Assembly: GCA_902783755.1 (NCBI GenBank)
Contig: CACZSC010000008.1
Span: 1-9,057, forward strand
DNA from: an uncultured Ruminococcus sp.
GTDB lineage: Bacteria; Bacillota; Clostridia; Oscillospirales; CAG-272
Reading direction: 5' to 3'
Length of the DNA: 9,057 nucleotides
Made by a program: the position numbers and the translations under genes. The notes under the pieces are model-generated. The model was not told the DNA's origin, did no database searches, and was given only the letters and a program-made list of their open reading frames with translations. Positions 1 through 6,724 of the stretch are shown in pieces (the first letter of the stretch is position 1; the number at the start of each line of letters is the position of its first letter).

Positions 1-554
1 GGCGCGTTCATCCTGAACCATCCGACTATCATGGGATTGAAGCTCTCTATGCAGAAGTCGCCCCTGTACTGGGTAAGGATGGCGCAGGTCTTCTTGCACA
101 GCTCGGTGTTCTTCGGGCCGTTCTTCAGTTCCACTATGAGCGGCACCTTCCCTGCCACCACTTCAAGCACTTCGTGAAGAGTGGGTATGTACGATTCCGT
201 GCCGTTCAGCCTCAGTTCCCTCAGTTCATCATAGGAACGGCCCCAGATCTTCCCGCTGACCCCGCACATCCTGTCGAGATCGTCGTCATGGAACACCATG
301 ACCCGGCTGTCCGAGGAAAGCTGGACGTCGAGCTCTATGCCGTATCCCGCGGACACGGCTCTTCTGAAGGCTTCAAGGGAATTCTCCGGGATGATCCCGT
401 CTTCGGTATATAGTCCCCTGTGGGCGAAGTTCCTGCCCTTGAACGGGGCCTTCTGAACATCGGTCGCCTGGCCCGGAGCGACAAGAAGCGCTCCCAGTCC
501 GGCCGCAGCGATGCCGGCCTTCACAAGTTTTCTTGCAACGTTTGAAAATTCCAT
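1..554 (-). CDS. Membrane-anchored glycerophosphodiester phosphodiesterase (GDPD), C-terminus cut by window edge
   Basis: The enzyme family hydrolyses glycerophosphodiesters (deacylated phospholipids) to glycerol 3-phosphate and an alcohol. I read 184 complete codons from an ATG at 554; the frame stays open to the left edge, so the protein is partial. Residues 8-30 hold a short basic stretch (ARK, K12) and an Ala/Gly/Leu-rich hydrophobic segment, so the domain is probably exported or tethered outside the membrane. The GDPD fold follows: HRG at 45-47, PENS at 56-59, ELDVQ at 74-78, FHDDDLDR at 88-95 and IVELK at 140-144. These are the expected catalytic His pair and metal-binding acidic residues (H45, E74, D76, H89, E142). 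The start lies 12 bp after the stop of the upstream symporter gene with no terminator between, so the two should be co-transcribed. The family call is secure; the exact substrate is not known. Confidence 0.93.
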   Translation of the reverse strand, partial: MEFSNVARKLVKAGIAAAGLGALLVAPGQATDVQKAPFKGRNFAHRGLYTEDGIIPENSLEAFRRAVSAGYGIELDVQLSSDSRVMVFHDDDLDRMCGVSGKIWGRSYDELRELRLNGTESYIPTLHEVLEVVAGKVPLIVELKNGPKNTELCKKTCAILTQYRGDFCIESFNPMIVGWFRMNA

Positions 555-566
555 GCCAATCTCCGA

Positions 567-2018
567 TCAGTCGTCAGCGCCCAGCGCTTCGATGCCGGTG
601 GTATTGCTGACCTTCTTTGCCTTGATGCTCTTGACCAGGAGCGTGAACACCAGAAAGCTGAGCAGCGTAAGGATCGCGGAATACACCGGAAGCGCATTCC
701 ATGCGAGGGTCGCGTTGAGAACGAGTCCGAGAAGTATGGGAGTGATGGTCTGGGCTGACATGCTGGCTGCATAGTAGTAGCCGGTGAATTTCCCGATCTT
801 CTTTGAGGAGCAGAGCTCCACGACCATCGGGAAGGAGCAGTTGTGCACCAGCGCCATGCCGAACCCTTTGAGCACCCAGACGGCGTACAGTACTACCGGG
901 AATGTGAACTCGCCGTGGGTGGCGTTCGCCGCCACGACGTTCGTGGGAGCCGTGAAGCACATGATCACTAGGCCTACGAATGTGATCGAAAGCCCTATGG
1001 ATATCGTCCATTTTCTTCCGATCTTCTCGGCTATGTGTCCCGCTATGGCAAACCCTATGACTGACGCGAGGCCGCCCGCGATGGTAAGGATCATCGTCGA
1101 GCTGGATACGGATTTGAGATGATATATGACGTAGTTGCCGATGTATGTGCCGAGAGCGTTGTCAGACATGAACCAGAGGAACTCTGCACCGAGGATCGCA
1201 AGGAGCATCCTCTTGTTGGCCTTGGACATGGGTTTGCTGTCGTCCACCGGAGTCTCGATGGCGGCCATCTGCTCGCCGAGCTCCATCTCGTCCTTCATTT
1301 CCTTCTCTATCTTGTTCTCCTTTATGGTGAAGAACAGGACGAGGGCGGATATCACCATGAGCACGGATGCTATGATGAATGGCAGTTCGATTATCCAGAT
1401 GTTTCTCTCGTCATCAGCCGCGTTGATGTACTTGCTGAGCACCAGGAATATGCCGAGGACAGTGGCGAACGCCCCGCCCAGGTATCCCATGATGTTTATT
1501 ATACCGTTGGCCTTGGCTCTGAGGGGCTTCGGCGTGATGTCCGGCATCAGGGCCACAGCAGGGTTCCTGTACATCATCATGAACATGAGCACTATGGCCA
1601 TCATGATGATCATGCCGACTATATTGTTATAATGGAAGAACAGCGGTATGAAGGGGAACGCCACGGCGGAAACCAGTGTTCCGACCAGTATGAAGGGCAT
1701 CCTCTTTCCGATTGGGGTCTTGGTCTTGTCGGACAGGCTTCCGAATATGGGAAGGAGTATCAGGGCCGCGAGGTTGTCGCATGCCATGATTATGCCGACC
1801 AGCCACTGCACGTTGAGTATCTTGTCGGGGTCTCCGGCCTTCAGGGCCGCGGAGGATATCCCGTAGATCCTTCTCGCGAAGATATCCGTAAGGAATGTGG
1901 GGCACCAGGAGTCGTAGATCTGCCACAGGAGCAGTATCCCGAAAAATGCGAATCCGATCAGGAAGGTCCTCTTGTAATTGAGCTTGAGGCCTCCCGCTGC
2001 TGCGTTTTTCTTACCCAT
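567..2018 (-). CDS. MFS symporter of the SLC45/GPH (glycoside-pentoside-hexuronide) type
   Basis: A 483-residue integral membrane transporter with about twelve predicted hydrophobic segments in two halves, separated by a charged cytoplasmic loop at about residues 232-270 (KENKIEKEMKDE onward). The loop after helix 2 carries GSLSDKTKTPIGKR (93-106), the form of MFS motif A seen in GPH and SLC45 sugar:cation symporters. The second half has the matching GHIAEKIGRKW (327-337). LMPDITPKPLRAKANG (157-172) is another familiar segment of that group. The frame is open further upstream to an ATG at 2141, but that extension is hydrophilic and runs through the promoter. The ATG at 2018 has AAAGGA about 6 nt before it and gives a normal N-terminus. 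The substrate cannot be read from sequence; family members carry sugars or glycosides. The adjacent GDPD suggests a link to glycerophosphodiester or headgroup uptake, which is inference. Confidence 0.88.
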   Translation of the reverse strand: MGKKNAAAGGLKLNYKRTFLIGFAFFGILLLWQIYDSWCPTFLTDIFARRIYGISSAALKAGDPDKILNVQWLVGIIMACDNLAALILLPIFGSLSDKTKTPIGKRMPFILVGTLVSAVAFPFIPLFFHYNNIVGMIIMMAIVLMFMMMYRNPAVALMPDITPKPLRAKANGIINIMGYLGGAFATVLGIFLVLSKYINAADDERNIWIIELPFIIASVLMVISALVLFFTIKENKIEKEMKDEMELGEQMAAIETPVDDSKPMSKANKRMLLAILGAEFLWFMSDNALGTYIGNYVIYHLKSVSSSTMILTIAGGLASVIGFAIAGHIAEKIGRKWTISIGLSITFVGLVIMCFTAPTNVVAANATHGEFTFPVVLYAVWVLKGFGMALVHNCSFPMVVELCSSKKIGKFTGYYYAASMSAQTITPILLGLVLNATLAWNALPVYSAILTLLSFLVFTLLVKSIKAKKVSNTTGIEALGADD

Positions 2019-2106
2019 AATTATCCTTTCCGAAGCGCAGGGACCGTGTCCCCGGCTGTCCTGAAAAAGTATTGGACAGGCATGCCTCCGCGGCATCCTG
2101 TTTTCA
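2019..2106 (-). promoter_or_regulatory. Structured 5' leader of the symporter-GDPD transcript
   Basis: The predicted transcript has about 88 untranslated nucleotides before the symporter ATG. On the minus strand I see three successive short hairpins: ATGCC-GCGGA-GGCAT, CTGTCC with GGACAG around a 12-nt loop, and GGGAC-ACG-GTCCC. The ribosome binding site follows the last. None is followed by a T-run, so this is not an obvious attenuator, and it matches no riboswitch class I recognise. Confidence 0.4.
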
Positions 2107-2112
2107 TCTATC

Positions 2113-2141
2113 ATAATACTGTAAAACCTCGCCGAATTCAA
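2113..2141 (-). promoter_or_regulatory. Sigma-70-type promoter of the symporter-GDPD unit
   Basis: Reading the minus strand, TTGAAT (2136-2141) is followed after exactly 17 nt by TATTAT (2113-2118), close to the housekeeping consensus. A start of transcription near 2106 would leave a leader of about 88 nt. It sits just downstream of the terminator of the previous leftward unit, so the two units are separate. Confidence 0.72.
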
Positions 2142-2175
2142 GACGTAAGTCAGTTTTTCGTGTCCCTGAAGGCGT

Positions 2176-2198
2176 AAAAAAAGGACGCCGGAGCGTCC
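2176..2198 (-). terminator. Intrinsic terminator of the four-gene leftward operon
   Basis: On the minus strand, 6 nt after the TAA of the small membrane protein gene, GGACGC and GCGTCC form a perfect 6-bp GC-rich stem around the tetraloop TCCG (2183-2198). Seven T residues follow directly (2176-2182). The stem, tetraloop and T-run are the standard Rho-independent form. Confidence 0.9.
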
Positions 2199-2204
2199 CG
2201 TTCG

Positions 2205-2870
2205 TTATTGCTGTGTCTCTTTCGAAGCTTTTCTGAGATACATCGCGTAATGAACCGAGTGGAAGACCGCTAGAAGGGCCGATATGACGGCCAGGATCCG
2301 TACCGGGATACTCTGCGAGAACCCCTCGAGCATGACCGCGTGAAGGATGTCCAGAACCAGTATGAGGATATATATTACGACAAAGGTATGCCTCAGGGCT
2401 TTTCCGTGTTTCACAAGTTCTTCGTTTCCAAGTCTTTCGGCCAGAGCGCTGATCCCGCTGACAGCCGAAGCCACGATGACAAGGGTCGGGAGCCACTCCA
2501 CGACGATCATCACCAGGTGCCAGATCTCGTGGAAAGTAACGGCTGAAGTTACTGTCACGAGCGCGAGTTCAGCCAGGGTGAACCAGAAGGCGATCCTGAA
2601 ATACCGGTTCTCCGGAAAAAGATACCTGAACCCGATTATATTCAGTATTATACCGCAGAGGATCGCGGATCCTCCCGCAAGAGCCAGCACGGTCAGTATG
2701 ACGGCAGGCGCCGTAACAGCGCGGTCCGCAACCCCCGGGATCAGGGAGGAGTAGCTGCCTGACAACGTGGCTGCAAGCACGGAGCACGCAAGTTCTACGA
2801 TTGTAGAAATAATGACCATCAGCTCGCCGGCAAAGACGAGCCTGAGTCCCTTAGAGACTTCCAATCTCAC
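2205..2870 (-). CDS. Small polytopic membrane protein, family not recognised
   Basis: A 221-residue protein that I cannot assign to a named family. It is very hydrophobic, with about six likely transmembrane segments near residues 10-36, 53-80, 92-112, 116-138, 161-182 and 188-208, and a short basic and polar C-terminal tail (YLRKASKETQQ). His residues occur within or at the ends of membrane segments (H114, H118, H177, H204, H207), but no catalytic motif is evident. The start is GTG, and its GTGA overlaps the TGA stop of the DUF2974 gene by 4 nt, a layout that usually gives translational coupling. AGAGG lies about 8 nt before the GTG. It is the last gene of the operon, with a terminator 6 nt after its stop. 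The coupling suggests it works with, or is made in step with, the lipase-like protein. Confidence 0.82.
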   Translation of the reverse strand: MRLEVSKGLRLVFAGELMVIISTIVELACSVLAATLSGSYSSLIPGVADRAVTAPAVILTVLALAGGSAILCGIILNIIGFRYLFPENRYFRIAFWFTLAELALVTVTSAVTFHEIWHLVMIVVEWLPTLVIVASAVSGISALAERLGNEELVKHGKALRHTFVVIYILILVLDILHAVMLEGFSQSIPVRILAVISALLAVFHSVHYAMYLRKASKETQQ

Positions 2871-4537
2871 TTTGCGGCCTCTTTTTGGGCAGCCGCGGCT
2901 TTCTTCCGCTGTCTGCTCTCTATTATCTCAAACACTATCTTTATGACGCCGTCAAGGCACAGGCATATCCCCATCCCGAAGGCAAATCCGTACGCCACTG
3001 AGTGAGGTATGACGAGGAAGCTCACCGCGTACGCCAGGCACAGCACGAGCTCCGTTATATACAGGACCCTCCTGTACACAGGCAGTCCCTTCTTCGACAG
3101 GCTCACCGCCGAATGTATCGCGCCCGCTATTGCTATCACCGCGAACAGGATACTGCCGATGACGAACATGGCCTTTTCCTTGAAGAACATGGTGATGCCT
3201 ATCACCACCAGGATGGCCACGAGATAAAGCCGGTCCTTTATGGCCTCAAACTTCCACTTGCTCTCGATGAGCCTCTTCAGGGTCATGCCCACCTGGAATA
3301 CGGTGGCAGCTATGAAGAAGGCCACCGCGGAGTTGTCGAAGAAGCTGTTAGTGGCGAAGAAGCATATGACGCCCGCCACGATGAGGATCAGGGCCTTGAA
3401 CACCTCGTTGTTGATGAGCCACCTTATGAACCCGTTCTTCCTGATGCTCTTCCTTATGTTCTTGAATGTCGTTCCGAAAAGAGCCTGTTCCGGCAGGGCC
3501 GCGGCCGCCTTCAGGGCCCCGGTGCTTGCGTGGACCAGCTTGAAGAGGATCCTGTCGAACCCGTCGGGGCCGCCCTTCATCACGTCCGTCATGGTCTTCG
3601 CCCCGCCTTCGGCAAGGGCTCCGAAAAGCTCGTTTATGAATGACTGCCTGTCCTCCGGAGGAACGTCCTCGATCCATTTCGCTATGATCTCGTTCACCGT
3701 GTCCGCTGCGGGATCCCCCTCGGGGACCGTATCGAGCTCGTTCCCGCGGACGCCCCAGTACAGTATCTCATGCTGCATTATGCCCGTGGCTCCGGCGGCG
3801 ACGATCCTCGTATCTCGGATCTCAGCATCAAACAGTTTTCCTATCACCGAGTATTCCGGTATGACCTTCGTGGTCCTGTCCTGTACCCGGTCGAGGCATG
3901 AAAGGTCAATTACCTCTTCGCAGAAACCCGGTCCGTCAAGGACGTATGCGTGGGTGACCCGGTTCCAGAGCTCGTCGGGCAGCATGCATGACGCATAAAG
4001 GGCCAGGTTCGCGCCCTTGGAATGGCCTGCGATATAGTTAGCGGTATACGGGTTCACGTTTCTCGCGGCGAACTGTAGGGCAAGCTCCTGGGCCTTTGTT
4101 TTCGTGAAGGCGATCATGAAGTCTTCCTTCCAGCCGGCTATGGTGTCGTCAGTGCCTCTGTAGGCTATGAAATTGAAAAGTCCGGTGCATACGAAGTCAA
4201 CGGCGCAGAACTGGATCCCGCGATCGTATTCGAGGCTCTCGGAATAGTCACCTATCCGCAGTTCCCCGAATCTCTTCGAGGAGGCCACCGCCTTTATGAA
4301 ATCCACATGCTCCTTCATCCCGTTGCCCAGCCGCTTGACCAGTTCCGAGTTCTCCACGGGAGCTTTCTGTATGAGCTGCCGCAGGTTCAGGTCTTCCCCG
4401 GGCTGTTTCGGGAATATGTCGAAATATGAGACATCGCACAGCACCAGGGCGTCCGTGTCGCAGAAGGGCATCTCGTAGAACGAGCGGTCCCCCATCCATC
4501 TCACGTAGTCTATGAGTACATAGTTCGGAGTCTTCAT
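2867..4537 (-). CDS. DUF2974 (Mbeg1-like) alpha/beta-hydrolase with C-terminal membrane domain
   Basis: A 556-residue two-part protein. Residues 1 to about 290 match the DUF2974/Mbeg1-like lipase type: an N-terminal YVLIDYVRWMGDRSFYE segment, YRGTD at 126-130 near the expected oxyanion region, and a serine-hydrolase nucleophile elbow GHSKG at 171-175 (S173). D201 in VLDGPGF and H256 in QHEILYW are plausible remaining triad members; that assignment is inferred from position. After a linker, about six hydrophobic segments follow (roughly 379-397, 402-420, 436-452, 457-479, 489-510, 513-537), ending in a Lys/Ala-rich tail. No signal peptide is visible, so the hydrolase should face the cytoplasm, perhaps acting on membrane lipid. 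The start has a near-perfect AAAGGAGGTG site at 4542-4551. It follows the ThrH gene by 40 nt without a terminator and overlaps the next gene by 4 nt. The substrate is unknown. Confidence 0.87.
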   Translation of the reverse strand: MKTPNYVLIDYVRWMGDRSFYEMPFCDTDALVLCDVSYFDIFPKQPGEDLNLRQLIQKAPVENSELVKRLGNGMKEHVDFIKAVASSKRFGELRIGDYSESLEYDRGIQFCAVDFVCTGLFNFIAYRGTDDTIAGWKEDFMIAFTKTKAQELALQFAARNVNPYTANYIAGHSKGANLALYASCMLPDELWNRVTHAYVLDGPGFCEEVIDLSCLDRVQDRTTKVIPEYSVIGKLFDAEIRDTRIVAAGATGIMQHEILYWGVRGNELDTVPEGDPAADTVNEIIAKWIEDVPPEDRQSFINELFGALAEGGAKTMTDVMKGGPDGFDRILFKLVHASTGALKAAAALPEQALFGTTFKNIRKSIRKNGFIRWLINNEVFKALILIVAGVICFFATNSFFDNSAVAFFIAATVFQVGMTLKRLIESKWKFEAIKDRLYLVAILVVIGITMFFKEKAMFVIGSILFAVIAIAGAIHSAVSLSKKGLPVYRRVLYITELVLCLAYAVSFLVIPHSVAYGFAFGMGICLCLDGVIKIVFEIIESRQRKKAAAAQKEAAK

Positions 4538-4577
4538 CCTGCACCTCCTTTCCCGGGCTTCGGTGTGATCTTTTTCC

Positions 4578-5180
4578 TTATAGTTCTTTCTCTATCGCTT
4601 CAAGGAGCTCGCTGTATTCGTCGAACGCGGGTATCTCGGGATAGTCCCTCTTGATCTTCTCCGTGCTCCTGAAAAGGAACCCGGCCCTGCCCGCCTTTAT
4701 CATCTCAAGATCATTGAAGCTGTCTCCTGCGGCGATCGTCTCGTATCCTATGGACTGGAAGGCCTTCACCGTGGCCAGCTTCGTCTTCTTTGCCCTCAGC
4801 TCATATCCTGTGACGGTCCCGTCCGGATCCGTGACAAGGGTGTTGCAGAAAATGGCGGGCCATCCCAGCTTCCTCATGAGCGGGGTGGCAAACTGGGTGA
4901 ACGTGTCGCTCAGTATGACGGTCTGGACCTTCGATCTCAGCTCGTCGAGGAATTCCTTCGCACCGGGCATGGGGTCTATGGTCTCTATGACCTTCTGTAT
5001 CTCATGAAGCCCCAGACCGTGCTCCTTCAGTGTGCTGATGCGCATGGCCATGAGCTTGTTGTAATCCGGCTCGTCCCTGGTGGTCTTCCTCAGCTCCGGG
5101 ATCCCCGCAGCCTCGGAGAAGGCGATCCATATCTCGGGCACCAGCACGCCTTCAAGGTCAAGACAAACTATCTTCTGCAT
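4578..5180 (-). CDS. thrH: ThrH-type HAD phosphatase (phosphoserine phosphatase / homoserine phosphotransferase family)
   Basis: A 200-residue HAD-superfamily protein that matches the Pseudomonas ThrH pattern nearly end to end. HAD motif I is CLDLEGVLVPEIW (D8 nucleophile; the DLEG form with E10 is characteristic of ThrH). TTRDEPDY is at 33-40, motif II is LSDTF (S91, D92), and the motif III/IV region is AAGDSFND (D153, D157). Characterised ThrH dephosphorylates phosphoserine and can pass the phosphate to homoserine. I chose the ATG at 5180 because family members begin just before the CLDLEG strand; GGAG lies about 9 nt upstream. An in-frame ATG at 5222 also has an AAGGA site but would add 14 Lys/Pro/Arg-rich residues that are not typical. 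The start overlaps the upstream gene by 23 nt, or 65 nt with the longer form. No serine or threonine pathway gene is nearby, so its role here is uncertain. Confidence 0.9.
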   Translation of the reverse strand: MQKIVCLDLEGVLVPEIWIAFSEAAGIPELRKTTRDEPDYNKLMAMRISTLKEHGLGLHEIQKVIETIDPMPGAKEFLDELRSKVQTVILSDTFTQFATPLMRKLGWPAIFCNTLVTDPDGTVTGYELRAKKTKLATVKAFQSIGYETIAAGDSFNDLEMIKAGRAGFLFRSTEKIKRDYPEIPAFDEYSELLEAIEKEL

Positions 5181-5745
5181 TTTTCTCTTCTCCGTTCTCT
5201 TCTTGGGTGGATTTTTCTTCATCGGTATCTTCCTTTTTCTTCTTTATGTCGAACCGTATGAGTCCGATCACTGTGGCTACGAGCTGGATCGAGAACGTGA
5301 TGGCCATGGCCCAGTTCTTGGTGGGCAGCGTCAGCTCGTACACGATCCAGGCGACAGAGTTGAGTATCATGAACAGCCTCAGGTAGAGCGTCTTCTTCTG
5401 CGCCATGGCGAGAGCGTACATGAGGGCGGCCGCGCAGGGGAGGATATCGAGGGGCGTTTTGTATGTGAGCACCGATACTCCTATGTAGCACGCCAGGAAG
5501 AATATGGTCACGGGCAGCGGCACTTTTCTGTGCTTCAGTTCGAATATCATGGAGACGGCGGTCTGGACCACCGCCACCGCGCATATGGCCATGCCTGCGT
5601 ATCCCCCTATAAGGAGATTGCTTGTAGACGCCAGGACGTTCGAGATTATGGCAAATATGAAGATGTTCAGTATCTTCTTCTGCTGCATCGAGATCAGTGT
5701 TGAAACTGTGGCTGCATAACCCACTATCTGAGCTGCTATTTCCAT
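5158..5745 (-). CDS. YgjV-like inner membrane protein
   Basis: A 195-residue protein whose first 165 residues form about six short transmembrane segments. They begin with EIAAQIVGYAATVSTLISMQQKK and then NIFIFAIISNVLASTSNLLIGG, a layout I associate with the YgjV (Imp-YgjV) family of bacterial membrane proteins of unknown function. LRLFMILNSVAWIVYEL (122-138) fits the family's second half. The C-terminus (167-195) is a hydrophilic Lys/Glu-rich tail. The last part of the tail is encoded where the ThrH start codon lies, so the overlap may have shaped it. GGAG (5753-5756) sits 7 nt before the ATG. It is the first gene of a four-gene leftward operon with a strong promoter about 40 nt upstream. The family call is fairly confident; the function is unknown. 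Confidence 0.82.
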   Translation of the reverse strand: MEIAAQIVGYAATVSTLISMQQKKILNIFIFAIISNVLASTSNLLIGGYAGMAICAVAVVQTAVSMIFELKHRKVPLPVTIFFLACYIGVSVLTYKTPLDILPCAAALMYALAMAQKKTLYLRLFMILNSVAWIVYELTLPTKNWAMAITFSIQLVATVIGLIRFDIKKKKEDTDEEKSTQEENGEEKNAEDSLS

Positions 5746-5781
5746 CGTTTTTCTCCGTTTTTCACCTTGTATTCCAGGGTA

Positions 5782-5810
5782 AATGTATCACCAAATTGCA
5801 CCGGTGTCAA
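5782..5810 (-). promoter_or_regulatory. Promoter of the YgjV-ThrH-DUF2974 operon
   Basis: The minus strand reads a perfect -35 TTGACA (5805-5810), a 17-nt spacer, and -10 TACATT (5782-5787). TG sits one base upstream of the -10, giving an extended -10 form. Transcription should begin near 5775, leaving a leader of about 30 nt before the ATG at 5745. It is divergent from the promoter of the acyltransferase gene. Confidence 0.85.
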
Positions 5811-5858
5811 GAGTTTCCGGATATATGAAACACATATGCAACATAGTTTGCCCAGGCC

Positions 5859-5881
5859 GTCACAAACTTCGTTTTGTTCAC
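5859..5881. promoter_or_regulatory. Imperfect inverted repeat between the divergent promoters (possible operator)
   Basis: GTCACAAAC (5859-5867), a 3-nt centre, and GTTTTGTTCAC (5871-5881) form an imperfect palindrome. It lies across the -35 region of the rightward promoter and about 50 nt upstream of the leftward -35. The symmetry is loose and the region is AT-rich, so this is only a candidate regulator site. Confidence 0.25.
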
Positions 5882-5899
5882 GATTTGTTAACATATTGC

Positions 5900-5908
5900 T
5901 GATATAAT
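5900..5908 (+). promoter_or_regulatory. Extended -10 promoter of the acyltransferase-lipid kinase operon
   Basis: TATAAT at 5903-5908 is a perfect -10 preceded by TG plus one base (5900-5902), the extended -10 element. No good -35 is present at 16-18 nt, which fits promoters that depend on the extended -10. The start of transcription should be near 5915, giving a leader of about 48 nt. Confidence 0.78.
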
Positions 5909-5962
5909 GAATCTGTTGTTTTTCAAGCAAAAAATCACCGAAAACGGCAACGGAGGCGCGTG

Positions 5963-6724
5963 ATGCCCTTACCGGTAAAGATAATCCTGATCATCCTGCT
6001 CTCGGTCATAGGGCCGGCCCTGGCTTACATCCTTCTGCTCATCATAAGCAGCCTGTTCGTCAACCCGAAGAAGCTCTACGACCATAACAGCCGGTACTAC
6101 AGGTTCCTTCTCCATTCCAGCACTGCCATGGCCATGTTCCTGGTCAGGATAAAGATACATGTGACGGGGATGGAAAAGCTGCCTGAGGGAAGGTTCCTGA
6201 TCGTGGGCAATCACAGATCGAAATTCGACCCCATAGTCACGTGGCACGTACTGAGGCACCGGGATCTGGCATACATCTCGAAGGGCGCCAATTTCAGCGT
6301 CCCCGCATACGGCAGGATCATAAGGAAATGCTGTTTCATGGACATCGACCGTGAACGGGCCATGGGCGCCATCACCACGGTTAACCACGCGGCGGATCTC
6401 CTCAGGGCCAACGAGGTATCAATAGGCATGTATCCCGAAGGCACGAGGAACTACGGCGAGGGACTGCTCAAATTCCACAACGGCATGTTTCTCATCGCCC
6501 AGAAGGCTGAGGTCCCGGTGGTCATTATGTCAACTTACGGCACGGACATGATAAAGAACAATTTCCCCTTCCGCAGGAGCCATGTATATCTGGATATAAT
6601 CGACGTGATACCTGCTGAGCAGGTGACCGGGATGCGCTCCAACGAGATCGGGGACCGCGCGTACAGCGCCATACTTGAGAATCTCAAAAAATACAATACA
6701 CAAGAAAAGGGAGAAGACAAATGA
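5963..6724 (+). CDS. PlsC-like lysophospholipid / 1-acylglycerol-3-phosphate acyltransferase (LPLAT)
   Basis: A 253-residue membrane acyltransferase. Family members move an acyl chain to the sn-2 position of lysophosphatidic acid or a related lysolipid at the inner face of the membrane. An N-terminal anchor spans about residues 6-33. Block I is NHRSKFD (83-89, the catalytic HxxxxD His84/Asp89), FMDIDR (125-130) fits the block II region, and block III is YPEGTRN (157-163), which binds the glycerol phosphate. Block IV fits VPVVIMS (184-190). The length is normal for PlsC. I chose the ATG at 5963 over the GTG at 5960 because GGAGG (5952-5956) is then 6 nt away instead of 3. Its stop overlaps the start of the lipid kinase by ATGA, so the two are coupled. 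PlsC makes phosphatidic acid and the kinase can remake it from diacylglycerol, so the pairing makes metabolic sense. Confidence 0.92.
   Translation: MPLPVKIILIILLSVIGPALAYILLLIISSLFVNPKKLYDHNSRYYRFLLHSSTAMAMFLVRIKIHVTGMEKLPEGRFLIVGNHRSKFDPIVTWHVLRHRDLAYISKGANFSVPAYGRIIRKCCFMDIDRERAMGAITTVNHAADLLRANEVSIGMYPEGTRNYGEGLLKFHNGMFLIAQKAEVPVVIMSTYGTDMIKNNFPFRRSHVYLDIIDVIPAEQVTGMRSNEIGDRAYSAILENLKKYNTQEKGEDK

Noticed and set aside
2019..2141. 41-residue N-terminal extension of the symporter from the ATG at 2141
   Set aside because: It runs through the -35/-10 promoter and the hairpin leader, is hydrophilic and unlike the family, and the ATG at 2018 has its own good ribosome binding site.
1119..2177. 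352-codon open frame on the plus strand
   Set aside because: It is antisense to the symporter gene, rich in His/Tyr/Glu/Asp as antisense of hydrophobic codons gives, and matches no family; it also runs through the symporter promoter.
3002..3998. Overlapping plus-strand open frames of 213 and 252 codons
   Set aside because: Both are antisense to the DUF2974 gene, whose reading frame has clear family motifs and membrane helices; they are frame shadows.
5736..5930. 64-codon open frame on the minus strand in the divergent intergenic region
   Set aside because: It covers the TTGACA/TACATT promoter and overlaps the start of the YgjV-like gene; no convincing protein features.
5960..5962. GTG as start codon of the acyltransferase
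   Set aside because: It would leave only 3 nt between GGAGG and the start; the adjacent ATG at 5963 gives a normal 6-nt spacing.
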